In this document: positions 7,578 to 16,068 of the stretch, piece by piece
Layout: each line of letters opens with the position of its first letter
Numbering within the stretch: the stretch's first letter is position 1
The notes under the pieces: model-generated
Databases searched by the model: none
What the model was told of the DNA's origin: nothing
What the model saw: only the letters and a program-made list of their open reading frames with translations
DNA from: Prevotella sp.
Lineage (GTDB): Bacteria > Bacteroidota > Bacteroidia > Bacteroidales > Bacteroidaceae
Length of the DNA stretch: 58,482 nt
Assembly (NCBI GenBank): GCA_017483185.1
Contig: JAFULM010000035.1
Coordinates: forward strand, 1-58,482
Direction of reading: 5' to 3'
Position numbers and translations under genes: made by a program

Positions 7578-8612
7578 TCATTCGTTGACCGCGCCGCAGA
7601 CGGGGCAGACGCCTTTACGGCGCATCTCCGCCCCGCAACGGCCGCAGATATAGCCGTTACGTGAACAGCGGAGATAGCGGCGGACGGCGAAGACGATATA
7701 AACGACGAGCAACGGATAGCCGGCGTAATATAGCGTGGAGATGCTGAACACGATGTAGTTGACCGCACAGACTGCCGCCAACCCGCAGAGATAGAGAATG
7801 GCTTCGCCGACGGAAAGGCGTCGGAAGACATCGTCAGCCACGGCCAACGCCACGATGATGAGCGTCCAAACGAGACACATGAATATCCCGAGATGGAGCG
7901 GAAGGGAGAAGGGATTGAGCGACGGATGGTAATAGAAATGACGCCACGACTCGGCCCCGAAAAGCTGGATGGAGGCGTAGACGACGGCTGAAGTGGCGAC
8001 AAGCAAGGCCAACAGTGTGGGATAAAACGAGGATATATCGCGGAAATGAACTATACGCGCATTATGGCGTTTGAGGAAACGGAGGCCATAGACGGCTGTC
8101 ACTATCACAACGAAAGAAAGGAAAATGAGAAGATGGACGTCGGAGAAGATGTCTATAAATTGTGAAATAGGGTCATCAGGGTTTACAGCCGGCAACATGA
8201 TGTTCTCGCGTATCCAGCCTTGGGTGGCCTGGTCGCGGGCTATCTTAACCCAAACGGAGTCGATGGTGTCTGCCGGCATTGTCATTATGTCGGCGACGAC
8301 AACACGATCACCACGTATGACGGTGACTGAATCGAAAGGCAATTCGTCCGGAGCCTGACACACTATCCGCAATGAGTCTGCTTTGACGACAAAGTTATAG
8401 TTTTGTGCATAATGATGGGTTGTGGAGAATGAGATGGAATCCAATTGTCTTTCGGTGAGATTCCACGCGTCGGGTGTGCGCTCCGAGGAATTGTAGCATG
8501 ACGACAGTACGGCTACACAAGCCATGAGACACATGACCAAAGCACGGTCGGGAAACCGAAGCCAAGGCCGGATGCGGTCTGGTATATTAGAATATGATGC
8601 GGTTGTTCTCAT
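7578..8612 (-). CDS. Membrane lipoprotein with C-terminal zinc ribbon
   Basis: 344 residues. A hydrophobic N-terminus ends in the lipobox VLSSC (about residues 35-39). There follows a periplasmic region of roughly 110 residues with an SH3-like flavour (GDRVVVADIM..DSVWVKIARDQATQGWI), then about five membrane helices between residues 155 and 320. The last 20 residues are a zinc ribbon, CGRCGAEMRRKGVCPVC, on the cytoplasmic side. It is the last gene of the kinase operon, 14 bases after the U32 gene. The zinc ribbon matches the theme of the first, third and fourth genes of that operon, so it may be a membrane anchor or sensor for the same module. No named family is recognised. Confidence 0.75.
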   Translation of the reverse strand: MRTTASYSNIPDRIRPWLRFPDRALVMCLMACVAVLSSCYNSSERTPDAWNLTERQLDSISFSTTHHYAQNYNFVVKADSLRIVCQAPDELPFDSVTVIRGDRVVVADIMTMPADTIDSVWVKIARDQATQGWIRENIMLPAVNPDDPISQFIDIFSDVHLLIFLSFVVIVTAVYGLRFLKRHNARIVHFRDISSFYPTLLALLVATSAVVYASIQLFGAESWRHFYYHPSLNPFSLPLHLGIFMCLVWTLIIVALAVADDVFRRLSVGEAILYLCGLAAVCAVNYIVFSISTLYYAGYPLLVVYIVFAVRRYLRCSRNGYICGRCGAEMRRKGVCPVCGAVNE

Positions 8613-8626
8613 TCTTCCTGATTGAT

Positions 8627-10468
8627 TTAGTATTTTGTCTCCTCTTTATACAACGACATCCGGCAGTGACGACAGTCAAACTCCAAACGGAAACGGCGCC
8701 CGTCGGGAAGAGAGAGGAACAGCGGTTCACGCCATGTGGGGCGACGTCCACCATGCTTAACACAAAATCCGAGTGCATAACGCAGACAGTAACGACACTG
8801 CATCAGTGGCGCTTTGCTATCGGGACGCAATTCAAAAGCCGGTGAAATGTCAGACATTCCGCATCCGGCGTAATATCGGCGGGCGGCATCATTGGCTACA
8901 TTGTGGAAACATGTATAGGGGTAAGACGGTGCAGGACGCGACGGATTGGAAGCCGGAACGATGCTCTCGCGGCCATCAAGGGGTCTGTTTTGGTATTCCG
9001 CCATCAGTTGTTCGACGGCAGAACGGCGCAATTGGGCCAGACGACCGGCTGGAATGAACCACCGGAAATCACCATCGAGCACGACATCCGAACACTCGTA
9101 GGGAGTGTTGCCAAGTTTCGTGAGCTGGCGTATGATATTGTCACGCTGGGGTTGCTGCGCCTCCTGATGCTCTGCCTCCATCGCGACTGTCACACTACGA
9201 CCGCCGATGACAGTTGCTGTGAGACAAAAACCGGAGTCAGTCGCGTCAAGGGTCATGCGCAATGGTATCTTACGCTCTGCGCTGGGGCGTTCCAACAGGG
9301 TCTCAAACTCTCTGTCACTATTGCGATAAAGGCGTGTCCCCTGACGCAGACGTGACGGCATCTTCTGCGGAAAGAGGCGATTTCCCTCGACTCTATTGAC
9401 TCTGAAGCCCTCCAACTGGCGTTCCTCGTTGAGGAAGCACAAGCCGTCTCCGTTGGAAAACGAAGACAAGCCGGCCACATTAAAAGAATTACCACGAATC
9501 TCTTTGACAGTACCGACAAACTCGCCGATGGCCTTTGGGGTATCCATTGAGGATATGTCGGAACGACGGCCGTCAAGAAAGTAGTCGGTGAAACCTCGGT
9601 TGAACGTCTTGCTCAGATTGGGTTCGAACGTATAACGGCAACGCCCTAATGATGCGCGACGATAAAGATCGGGATGACGACGTATGATTGTGTCAAGTCG
9701 GCGGCTATAAGCTGCTGTCACATTCTTAACATAAGCTACGTCTTTCAACCGTCCTTCAATCTTGAATGACGTAGCTCCGGCAGCGACAAGCTGTTCCAGA
9801 CCGTCGCAACGGTTCATATCTTTCAGCGAAAGCAGATGGCGGCCACGCTCTATGACACGGTCGTCGGCATCCGTCAAGTCAAAGCGGAGACGGCAGAACT
9901 GTGCGCACTCTCCCCTATTGGCGGAACGGCCGAAGCAGGATTGGGATGCATAACAGAGGCCACTGTATGACACACATAACGCTCCATGAACAAAAACTTC
10001 CAATTCCACATCGGGAACAGCAGCATGTATGGCGGCAATGTCTTCTGCGGAAAGTTCACGAGCCAACACCACACGGCTGAAACCGGAATCCCGCAGCCAC
10101 TCTACTTTGTCTGACGTGCGGTTATCCATCTGCGTACTGGCATGCAGAGCCATCCTTCTGACCATGCCGACGACAGCCAGATCCTGCACAATGACGGCAT
10201 CGACACCAGCGGCTTCCAGACTTTCGATCAGTCTGCGGGTGTCCGCAAGTTCCTTATCATACACGATGGTGTTGACTGTAACATAAACCTTTGCCGCATA
10301 CAGATGGGCATAACGGCACAATTCGGCGATGTCATCAACTGAATTTCCTGCGGCCGCACGTGCGCCGAAATGTTCGGCACCGATATAGACAGCATCGGCG
10401 CCATGATCTATGGCGGCCTTTCCACATTCGAGATTGCGGGCAGGGGCAAGAAGTTCTAAATATGTCAC
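8627..10468 (-). CDS. U32 family peptidase-like (RlhA/TrhP-type RNA hydroxylation protein)
   Basis: 613 residues. The N-terminal TIM-barrel-like region starts LELLAPARNLECGKAAIDHGADAVYIG, typical of U32 proteins. The family signature (ELEVFVHGALCVSYSGLCY) carries Cys165, Cys172, Cys178, Cys188 and Cys192, and the CFGRSANRGECAQFCR block matches the cluster that holds an Fe-S centre in RlhA/TrhP-type members. These hydroxylate 23S rRNA or tRNA uridines rather than cleaving peptides. A C-terminal extension carries a second Cys group (MQCRYCLRYALGFCVKHGG, FDCRHC). The GTG start overlaps the metA stop by four bases (GTGA), showing translational coupling. Which RNA it acts on is not visible. Confidence 0.85.
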   Translation of the reverse strand: MTYLELLAPARNLECGKAAIDHGADAVYIGAEHFGARAAAGNSVDDIAELCRYAHLYAAKVYVTVNTIVYDKELADTRRLIESLEAAGVDAVIVQDLAVVGMVRRMALHASTQMDNRTSDKVEWLRDSGFSRVVLARELSAEDIAAIHAAVPDVELEVFVHGALCVSYSGLCYASQSCFGRSANRGECAQFCRLRFDLTDADDRVIERGRHLLSLKDMNRCDGLEQLVAAGATSFKIEGRLKDVAYVKNVTAAYSRRLDTIIRRHPDLYRRASLGRCRYTFEPNLSKTFNRGFTDYFLDGRRSDISSMDTPKAIGEFVGTVKEIRGNSFNVAGLSSFSNGDGLCFLNEERQLEGFRVNRVEGNRLFPQKMPSRLRQGTRLYRNSDREFETLLERPSAERKIPLRMTLDATDSGFCLTATVIGGRSVTVAMEAEHQEAQQPQRDNIIRQLTKLGNTPYECSDVVLDGDFRWFIPAGRLAQLRRSAVEQLMAEYQNRPLDGRESIVPASNPSRPAPSYPYTCFHNVANDAARRYYAGCGMSDISPAFELRPDSKAPLMQCRYCLRYALGFCVKHGGRRPTWREPLFLSLPDGRRFRLEFDCRHCRMSLYKEETKY

Positions 10469-11382
10469 TCTATCTTGTTTATATCGTAAGGTGTTTCCTG
10501 ATAAACATAATAGTTTATCCAGTTGTTATAAAAAAGATTGGCATGAGCACGCCACGTTACAAGTGGTGACTGTGACGGGTCATCATCCTTATAGTAGTTG
10601 ACAGGCATATCGACATCGTCGCGTATGTCTTTGTCACGCCGATATTCTTTGTCAAGTGTGTCCGGCGAATATTCAAGATGGCCCGTTATGAAAAATTCAC
10701 GACCTCCACGTGCCATCACAATGCTGACACCACTCTCGTCTGACTCCGCAATGAGTGACAACTCGGGATTGGCGAGGATATCCTCACGTCTTACCTCTGT
10801 ATGACGGCTGTGGGGCATATTGAAAACATCATCGAAACCACGGAAGATCGGAAGGCGGGGGTCTGATATCTGTTGCTTGAATATGCCAAACATCTTGCGC
10901 GACAACGGATATTTCGGAATACCGTAATGATAATACAACCCGGCTTGTGCAGCCCAACATATATATAATGTAGAGGTGACATGGGTGCGGGCCCAAGCAA
11001 AGATGGTCTTCATCTCATCCCAATAAGTCACTTCCTCGTAACGATAGGTCTCAACCGGTGCTCCCGTTATTATCATTCCGTCAAACTTTTCGTCGGCCAT
11101 CTCTGCAAAATCGCGGTAGAACATCATCATGTGTTCTATCGGAGTGTTCTTTGGTGTGTGGCTCTTCAGTTTCATAAAACTCACGTCCAACTGCAACGGG
11201 GTGTTGGACAGCAGGCGGACGAGGTCCGTCTCTGTCGTTATCTTGAGCGGCATGAGATTGAGAATGACAATCCGCAACGGGCGAATATCCTGAGACACAG
11301 CCCGCGAGTTGTCCATGACAAATATGTTTTCCTGCTTCAGCAATTCAATGGCAGGAAGTCTGTCCGGCAATCTTAATGGCAT
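10465..11382 (-). CDS. metA: Homoserine O-acetyltransferase (MetA family)
   Basis: 305 residues, the normal family length. It acylates homoserine in methionine biosynthesis. Cys142 in LYICWAAQAGLYYHYGIPK is the catalytic nucleophile. Residue 111 is Glu (GAPVE), and in this family Glu111 goes with acetyl-CoA use while Gly111 goes with succinyl-CoA. Acetyl transfer is therefore predicted despite the frequent name homoserine succinyltransferase. It lies 20 bases downstream of the PP2C gene and overlaps the U32 gene, so methionine synthesis would be co-transcribed with the kinase/phosphatase genes. No methionine-linked riboswitch is seen in the operon. Confidence 0.93.
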   Translation of the reverse strand: MPLRLPDRLPAIELLKQENIFVMDNSRAVSQDIRPLRIVILNLMPLKITTETDLVRLLSNTPLQLDVSFMKLKSHTPKNTPIEHMMMFYRDFAEMADEKFDGMIITGAPVETYRYEEVTYWDEMKTIFAWARTHVTSTLYICWAAQAGLYYHYGIPKYPLSRKMFGIFKQQISDPRLPIFRGFDDVFNMPHSRHTEVRREDILANPELSLIAESDESGVSIVMARGGREFFITGHLEYSPDTLDKEYRRDKDIRDDVDMPVNYYKDDDPSQSPLVTWRAHANLFYNNWINYYVYQETPYDINKIE

Positions 11383-11402
11383 AAGCTATCCTGATTTTTG
11401 TT

Positions 11403-12152
11403 TTATATAATACTTGCTACACATACTGACACATTATCATACCCACCGGCTTCTATGGCTGCTGAACACAACATGTCGGCATCTCCTTTGCCCGACATGA
11501 GCAACTGGCATATCTCTTTGTCTGACAACATATCGTATAGGCCATCCGAACACATCATGTAAAGATCTCCATCACGCATATCATCGGATATATCACTGAT
11601 GTCAAGCCACGATTGGGCGATATTGGCACCGATACAATTAGTCACGACACACGAATGGGCGGCATCACCGGTGAGGGTATTCAGCGAATGGTCCACGGTC
11701 AGTTGGGTCAACTGTCCGTCACGCAAACGATAAAGGCGGCTGTCTCCACAACTCACCGTAAAGAAACGACCGTCGTAACAGATCATAGCGACAAGTGTCG
11801 TTCCCATGTTAAACAAAGAGGAATCGACATGTCCTTTGGATGAAATGATGAGATTGATGGACTCCAACCATTCATTCATAAGAACTCTAAAACCGGTCCG
11901 ATCAAGCCCTTCCGGCATGTCTCCGACGAAAAAGCGGAGATTGGTCAGTGCCTCCAGACTGGCAACCTCACCGGCATTGCAGCCTCCAAGGCCATCGGCC
12001 AATGCCACAGCGAAACGCGAATGACCATCGATGATGATTTCATCACTATATGTTCGATTTCTAATAAGCTCTCCGGCCACCAACACCATATCCTCATTAT
12101 GGGTTCTGACAGACCCCGTCTGACAGGAAGCCGATATTAATAACTTATTCAT
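11403..12152 (-). CDS. PP2C-family Ser/Thr protein phosphatase
   Basis: 249 residues, a stand-alone PP2C catalytic domain like Stp/PrpC. The metal-binding and active-site motifs are all present in order: HNEDMV (18-23), ADGLGG, VSCGDSRLYRLRDG, MMCSDGLYDML and the terminal GGYDNVSVCV. The expected role is to remove phosphate from targets of the Ser/Thr kinase encoded upstream in the same operon (16069-19053). There is no signal peptide or membrane segment, so it is cytoplasmic. It follows the FHA gene by 62 bases. Confidence 0.92.
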   Translation of the reverse strand: MNKLLISASCQTGSVRTHNEDMVLVAGELIRNRTYSDEIIIDGHSRFAVALADGLGGCNAGEVASLEALTNLRFFVGDMPEGLDRTGFRVLMNEWLESINLIISSKGHVDSSLFNMGTTLVAMICYDGRFFTVSCGDSRLYRLRDGQLTQLTVDHSLNTLTGDAAHSCVVTNCIGANIAQSWLDISDISDDMRDGDLYMMCSDGLYDMLSDKEICQLLMSGKGDADMLCSAAIEAGGYDNVSVCVASII

Positions 12153-12214
12153 ATCTGTCGAAACATTTATTTATTCGTTCACTTTTAATATCAAACATCA
12201 TTATGGGACTGACA

Positions 12215-12715
12215 TCATGATATCTCCACTAAAAAGTCAAGAGTGGCAATTGACACCGTGTCGCCGTTAGTGATAGCAGTAATACAACCGGGATGCAACT
12301 GCTTGTTATTGACTTTTGTCCCGTTTGAAGAGTTCTTGTCCACTATCCCCCACCCGATTGTAGGGTCATACACAAGCTGTGCATGCACACCCGAAATATA
12401 TTTGTTTTGTTCGAGCAGCTGATGATAAGGGCCTTGACGCCGCCCTATCACAGCACCATTAGCGCCCAAGAGGCTTATACCAAACTGAGCATTGCTCATT
12501 TTCAGTGTGGGAATAGTGTCGGGAATAGTAAATGAGACTGCTGTCGGCAAAGAGTCATCCTTTGCCTCCCACATCAATCCACCACAATATATGCAATGAC
12601 GCCCCGTTCCCACACGGCCACAACTGCTACAATAGAACAATTTTTGCCCGCATTGGTCGCAATAACGGGAGTTGTTTTCTATCTCCTCTTTACAATTTGG
12701 ACATGTTATCATCAT
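12215..12715 (-). CDS. Zinc-ribbon FHA-domain protein
   Basis: 166 residues. Two zinc ribbons open the protein (CPNCKEEIENNSRYCDQC, residues 5-22, and CSSCGRVGTGRHCIYC, about 29-44). The C-terminal part is a forkhead-associated domain with the phosphothreonine-binding signature residues: GRRQG, SGVHAQL and NSSNGTKVN. FHA domains bind phosphothreonine, so this is the likely reader of the co-encoded kinase. The zinc ribbons probably tether it to other zinc-ribbon members of the operon or to the AAA protein, whose gene ends 37 bases upstream. There is no membrane segment. Confidence 0.9.
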   Translation of the reverse strand: MMITCPNCKEEIENNSRYCDQCGQKLFYCSSCGRVGTGRHCIYCGGLMWEAKDDSLPTAVSFTIPDTIPTLKMSNAQFGISLLGANGAVIGRRQGPYHQLLEQNKYISGVHAQLVYDPTIGWGIVDKNSSNGTKVNNKQLHPGCITAITNGDTVSIATLDFLVEIS

Positions 12716-12752
12716 ATCATCTCGCTTTTACTGTCTTATTGTATCATACTTG

Positions 12753-15700
12753 TCACACGATGTCCTCCGGCAAAATGAGCTGATATGTCTCTGCCGTGAT
12801 CTGTGAAGGAGGAATCGAAGACACTCTGACAGACAATTGCTGTATCGTCGCATCAAGCATATTGCGCATCTCTCTGGCATTGCCGAATGACGCTGTCTTG
12901 GTCATTACCTTTCGGAATATGACATCCATCAGCTTGGCTTCTGCGGCAGAAGACAATATGTATTGCTCTTTGACAGCCATCTGTTTGTATATGGCAAGCA
13001 ATTCTTCCTCGTTATAATCATCAATGTGCATCCTATGAGTGAAACGACTTGCCAGACCGGTGTTGAGCGCGAGGAATGTATCCATCTGCTCCTTATAGCC
13101 TGCCACAATGACAACAAACTTGCCACGATCATCCTCCATGCGCTTCATCAGTGTCTCCACCGCTTCATTACCATAGGTGTCATTTTCTCCACCGAGCGTA
13201 TATGCCTCGTCGATGAACAATATTCCACCCATAGCCTTGTCGCACATCTTGTTGACAATCTTCGGCGTTTCACCCATATACTTACCTACCAACGTCGCAC
13301 GGCTAACCTCAACGACCTTGTTTGACGGCAGAATATCCATGCTTTGGAGTATCTCACCCATCTTACGGGCTATCGTTGTTTTTCCCGTTCCGGGATTGCC
13401 GGTCAGGACAAAGTTGAGCACCATCTGCTGGACATGCCCCACTCCATGCGCCGAACGCTGCTTCATGAACATGCTTTGGACAGCAAGACGCCTTATCATA
13501 TCCTTCACCGAACGTATTCCGACAAACTTATCAAGTTCGTCGAGCACCTCGTCCAACGGGCGGCTTCTTTCATTCTGCGGAGCCGGAATGTCATCGAGAG
13601 TAATCCGATACATATCCTCTTCACGGAACTGCGGGTTACCAATTTCCGTCATAAGCCTTTGGCTCTGCCGTTCCACTGCTTCATCAAATACACGACGAGC
13701 CTCACGTGCATTGCCGAAATTCTTGTCCCGGCGCAGATACATCTGACTGAACAGGCGGTTGATGCCCTTTTCCGTTTCTTCATCGACAGTGAAACGTTTT
13801 CCATGAGCCATCTTCAAGAATATCTCGGTCAGTTCATCTGCCGTGTAGTCGTCAAAGTGTATCGTCTGCGTGAAACGGCTCTTCAATCCAGGATTTGAGT
13901 CAATGAAGTCATGCATCTGGTCTGTATATCCGGCAACGATACAGACAAACTTACCTCTGTCATCCTCCAAACGCTTCAACAAAGTGTCGATGGCTTCTGC
14001 GCCAAAACTGTCATTATCTCCAGACTTCAGCGTGTAAGCCTCGTCGATAAACAGTACACCGCCTATGGCAGAGTCTATCAGCTGATTCGTTTTGATTGCC
14101 GTCTGACCACTATATCCGGCGACAAGCTTACTTCTGTCCGCCTCTATCAGGTGCCCACGGGAAAGGATACCGAGCGTACGAAAGACTTCAGCCATAATTC
14201 TGGCAACGGTCGTCTTACCCGTTCCCGGACTTCCGGTGAAGACATAATGCTTGCCTTGGAATGTTCCTGTCTCTCCACGGTGCACCTGCAAATTCAGATA
14301 TGCCGCCAAATTGGAAACTTCTTTTTTCACCGTATCCAATCCGACAAGACCGTCAAACTGCTTGAGACAGTCCTTATAGTCGACAGTTTTCGGCGGCTCA
14401 TACGGCACATCCTCTTCCTTTATGGTTATCAGTTCTTCATCCGAAAGAGTCTGCAAGTTCTCTTTTTCAAGCCGTCCGGCTTGTCTCTTGCATATATTAT
14501 CAAACAGATGGCGCATGGTTCTGCCATTGGCAAAATCCTTGTCGCGACTGTCGTACATGTCCTTTATCATCTTTCGGATGAGCACACCGGCCTGTTCCGA
14601 AACGATGTAATTCTTTTCTTCGGCAAATCTTAGCAGGATACGGTATAACTCATCAGGATTGTAATCCTCTATATTAAGGAAATAATTGAAGCGGCTACGG
14701 AAACCGGGATTTATCCTGAACAGATTTTCCATCTCCATCCGATAACCGGCCGATATGACGACGAAACGTCCACGATCATCCTCCATGCGCTTCATCAGTT
14801 TTTCGAGAGCCTGTGTGCCCTGACTGTCACGTTCGCCGGAACTGCTCTGAGGTGCCAACGTATAGGCCTCATCAATGAAGAGGATGCCTCCCATCGCCTT
14901 GTCGCAAAGTTTGTCAACAAGTTTAGGAGTTTCCCCCTGATACGGGCTCACCATTCCGGCACGGTCTGTCTCCACCACATGACCGCTGTCCAAATAGCCG
15001 ATTGCTGCCAATATCTCGCCAAGTTTGCGTGCGATGGTGGTCTTGCCTGTTCCGGGATTGCCGGTCAGAACGATGTGCATGCCCATCTTTTCCTTTGCGA
15101 CAAGGCCACGTTCGGCACGTTCCGAAACGTTCTTCACGGCGTATGCAATCTCTCTCACGGCCTGTTTGACCTCTTCCATTCCTATATATTGATCCATGTC
15201 GGCCAATATATCGTCGAGAGTCCTGTCCTCCGGGACATATCCGCTAATATCTTCCTCCTCCACCTTATGGACATCGGCGCCACGGCTTATAAACGACGTA
15301 AATATGTCCTCTGCCACCTTGATGGCCAGATGGGCATAACCGAAAGTGTCGTCTTTGGTCTTCACCTGCCACTTGAAATATCGCAGCAATTTCTTTTCGG
15401 CTGCCTCCGAATACATCGTTACTCCATACTTGTCGTGCAACACGTTACGACATATCAGATACAGCTCCTTATACCCGGGTGAAGGCAAGTCAAACCGGTA
15501 CTTGAAACGATTGGCAACGGCCGGATTGTTAATCAGAAAGTCATCCAGTCCCTTGTTCAGTCCGGCTATTATCACGATAGGGTCGTCACTCCATCCGTCC
15601 ATCTCAACAAACAGTTTGTCCAACGGATTGACCTGATTGGAATATCTGTCAGGGAGCAACTTCTGCACGTTGTCAAAGAAGAGTATTCCCCCTTTCGCAT

Positions 15701-16061
15701 CCTTGATGTTGGAGTCCCACTTGTCGACGAAACGTTGGAAATCCACGGCGTCCACCTTTATCAGCTTCGGCTTCTTGAGGATGTGATGCTGGTGAAAATA
15801 GTCGCGTATGACTTCGGCAAGCATGGTCTTGCCTGTTCCTGTCTCACCCGTTATTATGGCATTCACACTCAACCGGACGTTTGCCACATCCGTCCGCGAA
15901 TGAAGATACGTGTATGTGTTAACTATTGTCTTGAGCTGGTGTTTCACATCCTCAAGTCCGACCAGATTGTCGAGTACGGAGTCGACAGCCATCGGCTTTC
16001 CACACCATCGGCAATACTTGGCTATGGCACGATTGTTCCTCTTGCAATGCTCGCACTTCAT
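12753..16061 (-). CDS. Four-domain CbxX/CfqX-type AAA+ ATPase with zinc ribbon
   Basis: 1102 residues. An N-terminal zinc ribbon (CEHCKRNNRAIAKYCRWC, 3-20) is followed by four AAA+ domains with Walker A at about 72-79 (GETGTGKT), 334-341 (GNPGTGKT), 610-617 (GSPGTGKT) and 888-895 (GNPGTGKT). Domains 2-4 have intact Walker B ILFIDEAYTL or VLFIDEAYTL. Domain 1 has ILFFDN, so the catalytic Glu is replaced by Asn and it probably binds but does not hydrolyse ATP well. CbxX-like AAA domains act as remodelling chaperones (Rubisco activase CbbX, EccA of type VII secretion). With kinase, phosphatase and FHA neighbours, a phospho-controlled remodelling machine is plausible. Seven bases separate it from the kinase gene. 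Confidence 0.88.
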   Translation of the reverse strand: MKCEHCKRNNRAIAKYCRWCGKPMAVDSVLDNLVGLEDVKHQLKTIVNTYTYLHSRTDVANVRLSVNAIITGETGTGKTMLAEVIRDYFHQHHILKKPKLIKVDAVDFQRFVDKWDSNIKDAKGGILFFDNVQKLLPDRYSNQVNPLDKLFVEMDGWSDDPIVIIAGLNKGLDDFLINNPAVANRFKYRFDLPSPGYKELYLICRNVLHDKYGVTMYSEAAEKKLLRYFKWQVKTKDDTFGYAHLAIKVAEDIFTSFISRGADVHKVEEEDISGYVPEDRTLDDILADMDQYIGMEEVKQAVREIAYAVKNVSERAERGLVAKEKMGMHIVLTGNPGTGKTTIARKLGEILAAIGYLDSGHVVETDRAGMVSPYQGETPKLVDKLCDKAMGGILFIDEAYTLAPQSSSGERDSQGTQALEKLMKRMEDDRGRFVVISAGYRMEMENLFRINPGFRSRFNYFLNIEDYNPDELYRILLRFAEEKNYIVSEQAGVLIRKMIKDMYDSRDKDFANGRTMRHLFDNICKRQAGRLEKENLQTLSDEELITIKEEDVPYEPPKTVDYKDCLKQFDGLVGLDTVKKEVSNLAAYLNLQVHRGETGTFQGKHYVFTGSPGTGKTTVARIMAEVFRTLGILSRGHLIEADRSKLVAGYSGQTAIKTNQLIDSAIGGVLFIDEAYTLKSGDNDSFGAEAIDTLLKRLEDDRGKFVCIVAGYTDQMHDFIDSNPGLKSRFTQTIHFDDYTADELTEIFLKMAHGKRFTVDEETEKGINRLFSQMYLRRDKNFGNAREARRVFDEAVERQSQRLMTEIGNPQFREEDMYRITLDDIPAPQNERSRPLDEVLDELDKFVGIRSVKDMIRRLAVQSMFMKQRSAHGVGHVQQMVLNFVLTGNPGTGKTTIARKMGEILQSMDILPSNKVVEVSRATLVGKYMGETPKIVNKMCDKAMGGILFIDEAYTLGGENDTYGNEAVETLMKRMEDDRGKFVVIVAGYKEQMDTFLALNTGLASRFTHRMHIDDYNEEELLAIYKQMAVKEQYILSSAAEAKLMDVIFRKVMTKTASFGNAREMRNMLDATIQQLSVRVSSIPPSQITAETYQLILPEDIV

Positions 16062-16068
16062 ACGCGTC

